The position numbers and the translations under genes were made by a program. A stretch of 64,000 bases of DNA from Armatimonadota bacterium (GTDB lineage: Bacteria; Armatimonadota; Zipacnadia; JAUWAU01): NCBI GenBank assembly GCA_030601885.1, contig JAUWAU010000004.1:1-64000 (forward strand), in the 5' to 3' direction. The notes under the pieces were generated by a model that was not told where the DNA came from, made no database searches, and saw only the letters and a program-made list of their open reading frames with translations. Below, in pieces: positions 40,618 to 49,290 of this stretch. How positions within the stretch are numbered: position 1 is the first letter of the stretch; the number at the start of each line of letters is the position of its first letter.

Positions 40618-41163
40618 GTGCAGTCAATACTCACGGCGAAGGACGTCGCCAAGTACTTGCGGATGCACGTGATAACCGTCTACCGCTTGGCGGAGCAGGG
40701 CAAGATCCCTGCCTTCAAGGTCGGCCGGCAGTGGCGGTTCTACCGTGAAGTCATCGATGAGTGGGCGCGAGCTGCCATGCTCGGACGACCCGCCCGCGTG
40801 CTCGTCGTGCGCCCTGAGGGAAGTGGCCAGATGACGCTGGAGCAGGAGCTGAGGGCGTCCAAATGCAATGTCACCACCGCGACGAATGCCTCCAAGGCTA
40901 TCGCCGCGGCGCAGGCCAATAAGTATGACGCTATCGTTTGGGATGCAGCCGTGCCCACGTCGAGCCTGGCCACCACGCTTTCACAGATCCGTGATCTACA
41001 GCCGGGCACGCCGCTTCTCCTGTTGACGGAGGACGACGATGAGTCTGGCATTGCCGAAGCCGCTCCGATGGGCCAAGTCACTGTCCTCAGCAAGCCATTG
41101 AGTCTGGCGGACGTGCAGGCGCTCATCGGCCCCCTTGATCGTCGCGACGGCATCGGCGGATGA
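40618..41163 (+). CDS. Excisionase-type HTH fused to response-regulator-like receiver
   Basis: A 181-residue protein. Residues about 4-52 are a MerR/excisionase HTH (TAKDVAKYLRMHVITVYRLA, then GKIPAFKVGRQWRFYREVID). Residues about 60-170 resemble a CheY-like receiver: VLVVRPEGSG, KYDAIVWDAAVPTSSLATTL with the Asp at the phospho-acceptor strand, LLLLTEDDD and VTVLSKPLSLADVQALI (KP motif). The acidic pair after strand one is missing, so it may be a pseudo-receiver. GTG 40618 follows AGGAGG at about 9 bases. Likely a DNA-binding regulator; target unknown. Confidence 0.8.
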   Translation: MQSILTAKDVAKYLRMHVITVYRLAEQGKIPAFKVGRQWRFYREVIDEWARAAMLGRPARVLVVRPEGSGQMTLEQELRASKCNVTTATNASKAIAAAQANKYDAIVWDAAVPTSSLATTLSQIRDLQPGTPLLLLTEDDDESGIAEAAPMGQVTVLSKPLSLADVQALIGPLDRRDGIGG

Positions 41164-41333
41164 TAGGGCCCGGCCCCCGATGACGAGGCCCTCTGTCGTG
41201 CCACGGCTGATCCCACCGCCCTGCCGGATCTCCCCCAACCCATCCGAAAGCGTACCTCATCGTCGCCCACCAAGGTTCATTCGTCTGCGCCGGAGGAACG
41301 GGTCAAAGCGACGCCGAAGCATGCAATGGTGAC

Positions 41334-43850
41334 ATGGTCTCTGAGAGAGTGTGGCCAACAATGCGACCGGAGCGCCTCGCGGCACTTGCTGGTGGCATTG
41401 CACTGCTGGCGGCAACGCTTGCCGCCCGTCCGGCTCAGGCTGTTCCCCGGCCGCAGACGCGGGCCGTGGAAGTGTGCCGGCGCCAGGCCACGAGCTTGGA
41501 GCTGCGTATACCGCGCCTCCGGCTGATAATGGGCGCCGGAGCCGATCGTGATCTGGACTCGTTGGAAACGCAGCTCACCTACTGGTGGTCGAAGCTCGGC
41601 CGAAGCGGACGTGGGCCCTCCGAGAAGGATCTCAAGCCGATCGCCCAGGCGCTCGACAGTATCTCCGAGGGCCTGGACCGTGTGCGGCGCGGCGCCAATC
41701 CCTTCGCCCGTCGGCGTGGCGCGATCCTCAAGGGATATCGCTCAGACATCGACGGCAACATCCAACCCTATACGGTAAACGTCCCGCCCGAATACGACGG
41801 GACGCGGCCGGTGCCTCTGGTGCTGCGCATGCATGGCCACGGGGGCACACGTCCCTTTCAGGGGTATCCGGTCGGGGGGATACGCGGATGTATCGTCCTC
41901 AGTCCACATGGCCGGGGCAGCGTAGACTACATGTATGTGGGCGAGGTGGACGTGCTGCACACCATCGAGGAGGTGCGCCGCGACTATAACATTGACCCGG
42001 ATAGAATCTACGCCACCGGCAATTCCATGGGCGGTACGGGCTCTTGGACGCTCGCGGTGCACCACCCGGATCTGTTCGCTGCCATCGCGCCCGTGTGCGG
42101 CAATGCCGACCATGCGGCCTGGGAGCGCGAGTGGGGTTGGGGCGTGCGACCGAAGCCGGCCTTTGACGAGTTGCGCACTTTCGTGCGCGACAACGTCAAC
42201 CCCATCGCCTACGCGTGTAACCTGGCCAATGTGCCGGCCTTCGCGGCGCATGGCAGCGCGGATGACGTGGTGCCGGTATGGCATTCACGGAACATGACCG
42301 GTAAGCTGCGCTCGCTTGGTTCCTTCGTCATCTACCACGAGATCTACGGCGGCGGCCATGGTGGCTTCCCGAGTTGGGTCGGCCGCGAGAAGACCGACTG
42401 GTTGCTGACGCAGCGGCGCACCGCGATGCCGGAGCGGGTCGTGTTCCGAACGGCCTTCTTGCGCCATCACCGTGCCTACTGGGTGCAGGTGGACGGGCTC
42501 GAGGAGCCCATGCGATTCGGCAAGATCGAGGCCCGAGTCGCCCTGCCCAACACCATCTCCGTCCAGACCTCCAACATCTGGCGTTTCGCGCTGAAGCCGA
42601 AGGAGCCGCTCATAGCGCGGGCCCGACCGGTGACGGTGACCATCGACGGGGACGAGGTGTTCCGGGACATTCTGCCCGAGGCCGAGACGGTGTCGTTTGA
42701 GAGATCCGAGGGAACGTGGCGCTGTGTGCTCGCGGCGCCGGAGGGTCTCGTGAAGCGCCGGGGCCTCGAGGGCCCCATCGAGGACGCCATGCTTTCCAGG
42801 TTCATCGTCGTGTATGGCACATCGGCCCGCTCAGCTCTGGAGCGATGGATCACGCGGACAACGGCCGAAGCATTTGCCGAGCGATGGCGCGGCAACTATG
42901 CGGCCCCGTGCCTGCTCAAGGCCGATCGTGACGTCACCACCGATGACGTTGAGTCGGCACATCTGATCTTGTACGGCGGCCCACAGGCCAACCTCATCAC
43001 GGCTAAGATCACCGATAAGCTCCCCATCAGAATTACGCACACCGGCATAGAGGCCGGTGAGCATCGCTTCGAGGGCCCGGACGTCGGCGCCAAGTTCTGC
43101 TATCCCAACCCGTTGAATCCCAACAAGTATGCCGTGGTGCTTGCCGGCGTCACGTGGCGCGGCATGTACCAGATCAATCGCCGCTTTGGCAACTGGTTCG
43201 ATTGGGGCGTCTATCACAACCGCAATTGGTTCGACTACGGAATCTTCGACGATAAGACGCATGATCCCGAGACATTCCTCCTGGTGGGCTTCTTCGACAA
43301 GCACTGGCGACTGAATCCGAAGTACGCCTTCACCGGCGAGCCGAGCCTGCGGCGGAAGGCCGTGCCGCAGCGTCTGGCGCCCCGGGCCGCACCGTCAGTG
43401 TTCGACGGCGACCTGTACCTGAGCGACATACTCCCTGCCGCCTCGGATCAGGCCAAGGGCTCGGTGGGTTTCGACGCCAACGGCGCCGGCGAGCCGGTGC
43501 GCATCGGCGGCGTGACCTTCCAGCGAGGACTGGGCACGCATGCGCCCTCGTGGGTGGAATTCGCCATCGGGGGCGGCTTCTCGCACTTCGCTGCTACGGT
43601 CGGTGTGGATCTCGATGGCAAGCCGACGGTGGCAAAGGCACGACAGGATGCGGAGAAGGTGCAGTTCCGCGTATACGGCGACGGGAAACTGCTCAAGCAG
43701 TCGCCCGTGATGCGCTGGAACAGCCCGCCGCACGAGATCCGCGCACCGATCAAGGGTGTGCGACGACTGCGGCTCGTGACGGCGCCGAGCGGCGGTCGCA
43801 TCTGGCTCTACGGGCGCGCCACCTGGGGCGGCGGCCGCATCATGCGATGA
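41334..43850 (+). CDS. Secreted PHB-depolymerase/CE1-like esterase with C-terminal NPCBM domain
   Basis: An 838-residue protein with a signal peptide ending near RPAQA; ATG 41361 (MRPERLAALAGG) gives a cleaner signal than ATG 41334. An alpha/beta-hydrolase domain (about 130-370) has nucleophile motif GNSMGGTGS, an acid in AHGSADDVVPVWHS and a His in GGGHGGFPSW, as in feruloyl-esterase and LpqC-type enzymes. The middle region (about 370-690) is beta-rich with no clear family. The C-terminus (about 690-835) is an NPCBM-like carbohydrate module (GVTFQRGLGTHAPSWVEFAI). Probably a secreted plant- or microbial-polymer esterase; first of a secreted cluster to 48022. Confidence 0.82.
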   Translation: MVSERVWPTMRPERLAALAGGIALLAATLAARPAQAVPRPQTRAVEVCRRQATSLELRIPRLRLIMGAGADRDLDSLETQLTYWWSKLGRSGRGPSEKDLKPIAQALDSISEGLDRVRRGANPFARRRGAILKGYRSDIDGNIQPYTVNVPPEYDGTRPVPLVLRMHGHGGTRPFQGYPVGGIRGCIVLSPHGRGSVDYMYVGEVDVLHTIEEVRRDYNIDPDRIYATGNSMGGTGSWTLAVHHPDLFAAIAPVCGNADHAAWEREWGWGVRPKPAFDELRTFVRDNVNPIAYACNLANVPAFAAHGSADDVVPVWHSRNMTGKLRSLGSFVIYHEIYGGGHGGFPSWVGREKTDWLLTQRRTAMPERVVFRTAFLRHHRAYWVQVDGLEEPMRFGKIEARVALPNTISVQTSNIWRFALKPKEPLIARARPVTVTIDGDEVFRDILPEAETVSFERSEGTWRCVLAAPEGLVKRRGLEGPIEDAMLSRFIVVYGTSARSALERWITRTTAEAFAERWRGNYAAPCLLKADRDVTTDDVESAHLILYGGPQANLITAKITDKLPIRITHTGIEAGEHRFEGPDVGAKFCYPNPLNPNKYAVVLAGVTWRGMYQINRRFGNWFDWGVYHNRNWFDYGIFDDKTHDPETFLLVGFFDKHWRLNPKYAFTGEPSLRRKAVPQRLAPRAAPSVFDGDLYLSDILPAASDQAKGSVGFDANGAGEPVRIGGVTFQRGLGTHAPSWVEFAIGGGFSHFAATVGVDLDGKPTVAKARQDAEKVQFRVYGDGKLLKQSPVMRWNSPPHEIRAPIKGVRRLRLVTAPSGGRIWLYGRATWGGGRIMR

Positions 43851-43907
43851 AGAGCCGTACCGAGCGCCGCAAGTTTGCGCTTAGATCGAGTACAGGGGGA
43901 GACACTC

Positions 43908-44606
43908 ATGAACATGCACGCGAAACGGAGCTTTTGCATCAGTGTTTTGCATCGACTGCGTGACGGGATGCGGAGCAGCAGCGTCGCCCGCTGGGCGATC
44001 CTCGCCGTCGCATGCACCGTGTCGGTCGCCTGCTTGGGCGTCCGGGCGCAGGAGGGAACAGGGCCGGCTACGCAGGACAGTTGGATCGCGCTCTTCAACG
44101 GCAAGGACCTCGCGGGCTGGATAAAGCACGGCGATGCGAAGTGGACCGTCCGCGACGGCGTCCTCATCGGCGAGCAGAACGACGGCAAGGTGGGAGACCT
44201 GTACACCACCGGCGAGTGGAGCGACTTCGAGCTGATGGTGCGCTTCAAGGTCCGCTGGCCCGCCAACACCGGCGTGTGGTTCCGCTCGCAGCCGGAGAAG
44301 AAGAAGCTCGGCTACCAGATGGACATCCTGTCGCTGAAAGACTACGGCGCCGCCACCGGGAGCATCTGGTCGAAAGGCTTCCTCGCCAAGAACATGGACG
44401 AGTCGATCCTGAAGCGCGACGACTGGAACCTGGTGCACATCACCGCGGTCGGGCCGAAGCTCACGGTGGTGCTGAACGGGAAGAAAGTCGCCGAAGCCGA
44501 GGACACTCAGTACACCGTGGGGCGCATAGGCTTCCAGGTGCACGCGGGCGAGCGCTACAAGGACATGGCGGTGATGGTGAAAGAGGTCAAGATTCGCCGG
44601 CGATAG
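43908..44606 (+). CDS. Secreted DUF1080 (3-keto-disaccharide hydrolase-like) protein
   Basis: A 232-residue exported protein; hydrophobic signal about 24-44 (WAILAVACTVSVACLGVRA). The jelly-roll domain begins WIALFNGKDLAGWIKHGDAK and contains RDGVLIGEQNDGKVGDLYTT, FKVRWPANTGVWFRS and DDWNLVHITAVGPKLTVVLN, the DUF1080 signature. Some members hydrolyse 3-keto-glycosides; others are lectin-like. ATG 43908 has GGGGGAGA upstream. Very common in Planctomycetota, Verrucomicrobiota and Armatimonadota-like genomes. It sits between an esterase and a polysaccharide deacetylase. Confidence 0.9.
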   Translation: MNMHAKRSFCISVLHRLRDGMRSSSVARWAILAVACTVSVACLGVRAQEGTGPATQDSWIALFNGKDLAGWIKHGDAKWTVRDGVLIGEQNDGKVGDLYTTGEWSDFELMVRFKVRWPANTGVWFRSQPEKKKLGYQMDILSLKDYGAATGSIWSKGFLAKNMDESILKRDDWNLVHITAVGPKLTVVLNGKKVAEAEDTQYTVGRIGFQVHAGERYKDMAVMVKEVKIRRR

Positions 44607-44681
44607 TCGCCAGCGAGGTGGATGTGCGCCGCGCGGGGAACTGGATTCCGCGGGAGAGGCTGCGGCGAGAGAGAACACGGG

Positions 44682-45584
44682 ATGAGGCGTCTGCATGGCG
44701 ATGGACATTCATGCTCTCGGCGCGTGACCTGCATAGCTTCGCTGGCACTGATTTCGGCAATGTCCGCGTTCGGCCCCGGTCGCGGGACAGGGCATGCCGC
44801 AGGAAACGGACCGCCGGCGCAGGCTCCGGGCATCACCTACGGGGGGCGCCCGTGGGTGCCATCAGGCCTGTGCCCCGTCGCCGTCGCACCGGTCGATTGG
44901 GCCGTTCCCCGGGGCTACCGCGGCGAACTCGTGCGGCGGCGTGTGCACGACTTCCCTGAGAAACTCGTGGCCCTGACCTTCGATGACGGCCCCGACGGCA
45001 AGGTCACACCACGCATCCTCGAGGCCCTCGCCGCTCACCGGGCTCGGGCTACCTTCTTCGTGCTGGGCGAACGCGTGCGACTCCACGCACGGTTGCTGCG
45101 CCAAATGGCTACCGCGGGCCATGCCATCGGGAACCACAGTTACTCTCATCCCGCCCATCCCTCGGCGCAGGACGCGCAGCGCGAGCTGAGAGCGACACAG
45201 GAGCTCATCCGCGAGGTCACGGGCCGACCGCCAAGCTGCTTCCGACCCCCGTACGGGATCACCAAGAACGCACTAACCCGGCTCGCCCTTCGTCAGGGAT
45301 ATGCGACGGTGCTTTGGACGATTGATTCAGGTGACGCCCTGGGCTATGAAAGGCAGGACATCGCGACGAGGGCCACCCGTGCACCCGCGCCCGGCCAAAT
45401 CATCCTGTTCCACGACGGCCCCGGCCATCACACTACTGCAGAGGCTGTGCCGACGATCCTCGAGAAGCTCAGCGCCGCCGGGTTTCAGTTCGTGACCATC
45501 CCGGAGCTGCTGCAGGCGTGGGATCAGTGGCTGCGGCAGTCGCGCAGGGCGGCAGCCTGCTCAAGCACTGGTGCCGGCGGGTGA
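44682..45584 (+). CDS. NodB-type polysaccharide deacetylase (CE4)
   Basis: A 300-residue exported enzyme with a signal peptide (about 13-40). The CE4 motifs are clear: motif 1 ALTFDDGPDG (catalytic Asp and metal Asp), motif 2 HAIGNHSYSHPAHP (metal-binding His pair), motif 3 RPPYG, and later motif 4 WTIDSGD and motif 5 ILFHDGPGHH. Likely removes N- or O-acetyl groups from peptidoglycan or another polysaccharide outside the cytoplasm. ATG 44682 (MRRLHGDG) follows a GA-rich ribosome-binding region. Confidence 0.93.
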   Translation: MRRLHGDGHSCSRRVTCIASLALISAMSAFGPGRGTGHAAGNGPPAQAPGITYGGRPWVPSGLCPVAVAPVDWAVPRGYRGELVRRRVHDFPEKLVALTFDDGPDGKVTPRILEALAAHRARATFFVLGERVRLHARLLRQMATAGHAIGNHSYSHPAHPSAQDAQRELRATQELIREVTGRPPSCFRPPYGITKNALTRLALRQGYATVLWTIDSGDALGYERQDIATRATRAPAPGQIILFHDGPGHHTTAEAVPTILEKLSAAGFQFVTIPELLQAWDQWLRQSRRAAACSSTGAGG

Positions 45585-45684
45585 AGGCGCAGCGCCCCGC
45601 TATCTACATGGCCATCATGAAGGGAAGCGCCGGGCAGCGCGTGAAATGGCCGCCGGGCACTCAAGCGGCCACGCATTATTCCCA

Positions 45685-45810
45685 GCAGTCGTCATGAGCC
45701 GCTGGCTCACCCGGAAACGATGAAGATGAGCCCGGCGAGGGGCTGGGGGCCGCCGGAGCAAGCTGCTCCGGCTACAACGGGTGGGCCGACGGCCGAAATC
45801 TTCGGGGTAG
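45685..45810 (+). repeat. Dispersed repeat copy D
   Basis: GCAGTCGTCATGAGCC, hairpin GAGCC-GCT-GGCTC, core ACCCGGAAACGATGAAGATG at 45709-45728, an insert with REP hairpin CCGGAGCAAGCTGCTCCGG, and closing GAAATCTTCGGGGTAG at 45795-45810. Tandem with copy E, which starts at the next base. Confidence 0.85.
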
Positions 45811-45947
45811 TTCGGCATGGCCCGGTGGGCCAGCCGGAAACGATGAAGATTGCTGTGCTGGCCCATCTGTCAGGGATCGACAGAGGGACGGCAGCGAGCC
45901 ACAGGTACTCGCCTACAGAAAGGCACACGACCAAATCTTCAAAGCAG
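45811..45947 (+). repeat. Dispersed repeat copy E, abutting a ribosome-binding site
   Basis: Hairpin GGCCC-GGT-GGGCC, core GCCGGAAACGATGAAGAT at 45833-45850, an insert carrying ACAGGTACTCGCCTACAGAA (shared with copy A and, inverted, with 59802-59895), and closing AAATCTTCAAAGCAG at 45933-45947. The end is 10 bases before the GGAGGT Shine-Dalgarno (45958-45963) of the tandem-deacetylase gene, so the element would be in its 5' UTR. Confidence 0.82.
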
Positions 45948-45970
45948 CAGTGCTTCCGGAGGTCGGGCCC

Positions 45971-48022
45971 ATGCGACGCACACTGACTGCCTGTGCAATG
46001 TTGGCGGGAGTCATGATGGGAAGGCACTGCCTTCCCGTTCACGCTGCCCAGCAGGAGGCTACGCCATTGAAAGGGACAGAGACGTCGTCCGAAGCCATTC
46101 CGATCGCCCAAGCCGGCGACGTAACGGTGCAGATTGCCCGATGGTTCGACGACAAAGCCGCGGCCGTTAGCCTCCGCTTCGACGACTCGCACTCCTCGCA
46201 CCTGGAGACCGCGATCCCACTCCTGAATGAGTATGACATGGTGGGCACCTTCCTGATCAACCCCGGGCGAGAATCGTACCAGGAGCGACGGCAGGAGTGG
46301 GAAGCCGCGGTCCTCGAGGGCGGCCACGAGCTGGGCAACCACACCATGCACCATCGGGGCGCGCAGAGCGACGAGGAGGCCGAGCGCGAGATCGGCGAGT
46401 GCAGCCGGTACATCTGGAGCCTCTTTTCGGGGAAGAGCAAGCTGCTCGCCTTTCGCAGCGGCGGCGGCACCACGTGGAACATCCGGAGGCCGTGGAGCTA
46501 CTACCACGACAAGTGGCACCTGATCCAGGCGCGCAATTCGGCGAGCGTCGGCAGCGTGCCGGAGAAGGTGGCCCTCTCGGACATCGAGGCGTTCAAGCAG
46601 CGAGCCGAGCAGACCATCGGAGATGGCGATTGGATATCCTTCTACTTCCACGGCATCGGCGTGGAGAGTGGCATGGGGATCAGTCACCAACTGTTTCGCG
46701 ACGTGATAAGGCACCTATACAGGCAGCGAAGGGAGATCTGGTTCGGGGGCATCGCGCAGGTCTACAAGTACGAGGCCGAGTGGCGGACGGCGAAGGTCGC
46801 CGCCGAGATGGTAGGGCCTCATAAGCTCAAGGTAGACGTGGACTGCGGCACCGATCCCGAGCTCTACGATCAGCCACTGACGCTGCGCATTGATCTCACA
46901 CGGGAGTGGCCCGCCGAGGACGTGCAAGCGCTCAACGCCCAGCGAGACCCCATCCCCCTGCGGCGCAGGACTGAGAATTGGCATCGCCTCCTCATCCCAG
47001 TACCACCGGTGCGCGGCACGTATTACGTGGACGTAGTGGACCCACGGGCGGGCAAGCCTGAGCCCGTGCTTCCCGCAGAATCCGAGCGGTCGGTGCGCGA
47101 CGCGGCCACTGGGGTCGGCGCCACCATCTGCAAGTGGCTCGACGGCAAACGGATTGCGGTGAGCTTCCGCTTCGACGATTCCCACCCCACGCACATCCTG
47201 CACGTTATCCCGCTGCTGCGCCAGTACGGGTTCAAGGGCACCTTCATGATCAACCCCGGCAGACCGAACTACCAGAACCACAAAGCCGCCTGGGAGGCAT
47301 GCGCCGCCGAGGGCGACCAGGAGTTCGCGAACCACACCCATCATCATCGCGGCTGCACCGATGACGAGGACGCCGACCGTGAGCTTGGCGAGACGGCCCG
47401 TTACATCTGGAGCCTGTTCCCGAACAAGAGCAAGCTGCTCGCCCTCAGCCGAGGCGGGGCGACCACATGGACGACGACGAAGCCGTTTCGGTACTGGCTC
47501 GACAAGTATCATCTGTTCACGCCCCCCCGCAGCTCGACTTCGATGGCCGACGAATACGGTCCCCGCCTGCCCCTGTACCAAAGGCGGCTGTCCGAGGCCC
47601 TCGAGGAGGGGGCCTGGCTGCAATCGCACTATCACGCCATCGGCGAGGGTCACCTCAGCCTGACCGAGGCCAATTTCGGCGAGGTGCTCGACATGACCAA
47701 GGAGCACGCCGCCGAGCTGTGGAGCGCCGGGATCGCGGACATCCACAAGTACCAGCAGGAGCGCAAAGCGGCGAAGCTGTCGATACGGAGCGATGGCCCG
47801 GACCGCGTCACGCTGCGCCTCTCCTGCGGAACGGAGCCGGAGTTGTACGACCAGCCTCTGACCATTCAGTTGAGCCTCCCAGCCGCCTGGTCGGCCGAGA
47901 CGCTCAAGGTGCGCGATGGGAATGGGGAAAACGTTCTGACACGGACTGCGACGATGGACGAGCGAACAGTTGTCCGCTTCGACGTGCCGCCGGTCGAGAG
48001 GACGTACGTCATCGTCCGGTGA
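45971..48022 (+). CDS. Secreted protein with two tandem polysaccharide-deacetylase-like domains
   Basis: A 683-residue protein with a signal peptide (about 1-25) and two copies, about 45-345 and 390-683, of the same unit. Each has VSLRFDDSH or VSFRFDDSH (metal-binding Asp pair), GTFLINPGR or GTFMINPGR, HELGNHTMHHRG or QEFANHTHHHRG (His pair), RYIWSLF, an HGIG or HAIGEG segment, YKYEAEW or HKYQQER, and CGTDPELYDQPLT or CGTEPELYDQPLT. The fold is NodB-like; the usual RPPY motif is replaced (FRSGGGTTW, LSRGGATTW). ATG 45971 has GGAGGT at 7 bases. Substrate unknown; likely extracellular. Confidence 0.85.
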   Translation: MRRTLTACAMLAGVMMGRHCLPVHAAQQEATPLKGTETSSEAIPIAQAGDVTVQIARWFDDKAAAVSLRFDDSHSSHLETAIPLLNEYDMVGTFLINPGRESYQERRQEWEAAVLEGGHELGNHTMHHRGAQSDEEAEREIGECSRYIWSLFSGKSKLLAFRSGGGTTWNIRRPWSYYHDKWHLIQARNSASVGSVPEKVALSDIEAFKQRAEQTIGDGDWISFYFHGIGVESGMGISHQLFRDVIRHLYRQRREIWFGGIAQVYKYEAEWRTAKVAAEMVGPHKLKVDVDCGTDPELYDQPLTLRIDLTREWPAEDVQALNAQRDPIPLRRRTENWHRLLIPVPPVRGTYYVDVVDPRAGKPEPVLPAESERSVRDAATGVGATICKWLDGKRIAVSFRFDDSHPTHILHVIPLLRQYGFKGTFMINPGRPNYQNHKAAWEACAAEGDQEFANHTHHHRGCTDDEDADRELGETARYIWSLFPNKSKLLALSRGGATTWTTTKPFRYWLDKYHLFTPPRSSTSMADEYGPRLPLYQRRLSEALEEGAWLQSHYHAIGEGHLSLTEANFGEVLDMTKEHAAELWSAGIADIHKYQQERKAAKLSIRSDGPDRVTLRLSCGTEPELYDQPLTIQLSLPAAWSAETLKVRDGNGENVLTRTATMDERTVVRFDVPPVERTYVIVR

Positions 48023-48035
48023 GCTGCCCTGCTCA

Positions 48036-48068
48036 GTCCCCCCGCAAGCGGGGAGGGACGGGGTGGGG
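48036..48068. repeat. Hairpin and 21-bp element shared with 62551-62571
   Basis: GTCCCCCCGC-AA-GCGGGGAGGGAC forms a strong stem 15 bases after the deacetylase stop, suggesting termination or message protection. The right part (48048-48068, GCGGGGAGGGACGGGGTGGG) recurs inverted at 62551-62571 with two differences. Confidence 0.65.
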
Positions 48069-48175
48069 CACAGCCTCTGAGCGCCATGTTGGGCGTGGAG
48101 CCGACGAACGATGCCGTCGGACGCGCGCCCCAACTCACCGACGATTCGCATACGCAGCCGCCCGGTCGGGCCCCG

Positions 48176-48205
48176 TTGACGCACGCTGGTGCCGTGTGCT
48201 ATAGT
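48176..48205 (+). promoter_or_regulatory. Promoter of tRNA-Pro
   Basis: TTGACG (48176-48181), an 18-base spacer and TATAGT (48200-48205), 11 bases before the mature 5' end of the tRNA. Confidence 0.75.
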
Positions 48206-48215
48206 GCGAGCAGGT

Positions 48216-48293
48216 CGGGGCGTGGCGCAGCTTGGCTAGCGCGTACGGTTCGGGTCCGTAAGGTCGCCGGTTCGAATCCGGCCGCCCCGACCA
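48216..48293 (+). tRNA. tRNA-Pro (anticodon CGG)
   Basis: Acceptor CGGGGCG/CGCCCCG with the C1-G72 pair typical of proline tRNAs, D-arm GCGC/GCGC, anticodon arm TACGG-TTCGGGT-CCGTA (anticodon CGG, G37), 5-base variable loop, T-arm GCCGG-TTCGAAT-CCGGC, discriminator A and encoded CCA. All stems are fully paired. Reads codon CCG. Confidence 0.97.
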
Positions 48294-48374
48294 GCAGGAG
48301 AGCATCGGCACGTACGCATGGGCTCGCGGTCGCGGGCCCTTTTGGCTCTAGAGCGGGCCCGGACGGGCGATTCG

Positions 48375-48403
48375 TTGACCGCAATTCTGGGCTATGGTAT
48401 ATT
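48375..48403 (+). promoter_or_regulatory. Promoter of cdaA-ybbR
   Basis: TTGACC (48375-48380), a 17-base spacer and TATATT (48398-48403), 54 bases upstream of the cdaA start. It is clearly separate from the tRNA unit. Confidence 0.75.
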
Positions 48404-48456
48404 ACTAGTGTCAAAGCCTGCTGTGCCGCCGTGAGAGCCGCCGTGGTGCCCCGCAG

Positions 48457-49245
48457 ATGAGCATACTGCGCACCCCTCTGGACGCTGTTCGAAGCGTAGA
48501 CAACCCCTACATAGCCGTTATTGACGTTATTCTCGTCGCCTACATCATTTACAGGCTGCTGTTGCTCGTCCGCGGAACGCGCGCCGTGCAACTGCTCAAG
48601 GGCGTCGCTATCGTGGTCGTCCTGGTATGGCTGACGGGGTGGCTGCAATTGGAAACGCTGCACTGGCTCGCCCGCCAAGCGCTGCTTCCCGGCATCATTG
48701 CCTTCATCATCATCTTCCAACCGGAGCTGCGCATAGCGTTGGAGCGGATTGGTCGTGGCCGCTTCTTTGGGCGCTTCGCCGGTCTGTCGCAGACTCGCAC
48801 GCGGGTGGTGAACGAGGCGCTCCGGGCCATTGCGGAGCTACAACGACACCAAGCGGGCGCGCTGATCGTCTTTGAGCGACAGACGGGCCTGGAGAATTAC
48901 GCCACCACGGGGCAGGCTATTCACGGATTCGCTTCGGAGGCGCTGGTGGCGAGCGTCTTCTTTCCCAATAGCCCGCTGCACGACGGGGCTATCATCATTC
49001 GCGGAGACGAGATGATAGCGGCTGGGTGCGTGCTTCCGCTGTCGGATCGTCCCAGTCTCACAGCCACCACCGGGATGCGCCACCGCGCGGCGGCCGGGCT
49101 CACGGAGCGCACTGACGCCGTTGCTCTCGTGCTCTCCGAGGAGACGGGAAAGATCAGCCTCTCGGTCGGTGGGGAGTTATCGCCCCAACTCGCCGCGGCG
49201 GAGGCCAAAGAGAGGCTCCTTGACTTGCTCACGCCGGCTCGGTAA
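48457..49245 (+). CDS. cdaA: Diadenylate cyclase CdaA
   Basis: A 262-residue membrane enzyme making cyclic di-AMP from two ATP. Three N-terminal transmembrane helices (about 18-38, 45-62, 72-88) precede the DAC domain. The catalytic DGA is at 176-178 (SPLHDGAIII) and the RHR at 208-210 (TGMRHRAAAG), both intact, as is the preceding FFPNSPLHDG. The usual partner gene ybbR follows after 45 bases. c-di-AMP typically controls potassium and turgor or cell-wall homeostasis. Confidence 0.96.
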   Translation: MSILRTPLDAVRSVDNPYIAVIDVILVAYIIYRLLLLVRGTRAVQLLKGVAIVVVLVWLTGWLQLETLHWLARQALLPGIIAFIIIFQPELRIALERIGRGRFFGRFAGLSQTRTRVVNEALRAIAELQRHQAGALIVFERQTGLENYATTGQAIHGFASEALVASVFFPNSPLHDGAIIIRGDEMIAAGCVLPLSDRPSLTATTGMRHRAAAGLTERTDAVALVLSEETGKISLSVGGELSPQLAAAEAKERLLDLLTPAR

Positions 49246-49290
49246 CAGATATCGGATGTATTGCAGTCGCGCCCGAGGTGCACTGGTGCG

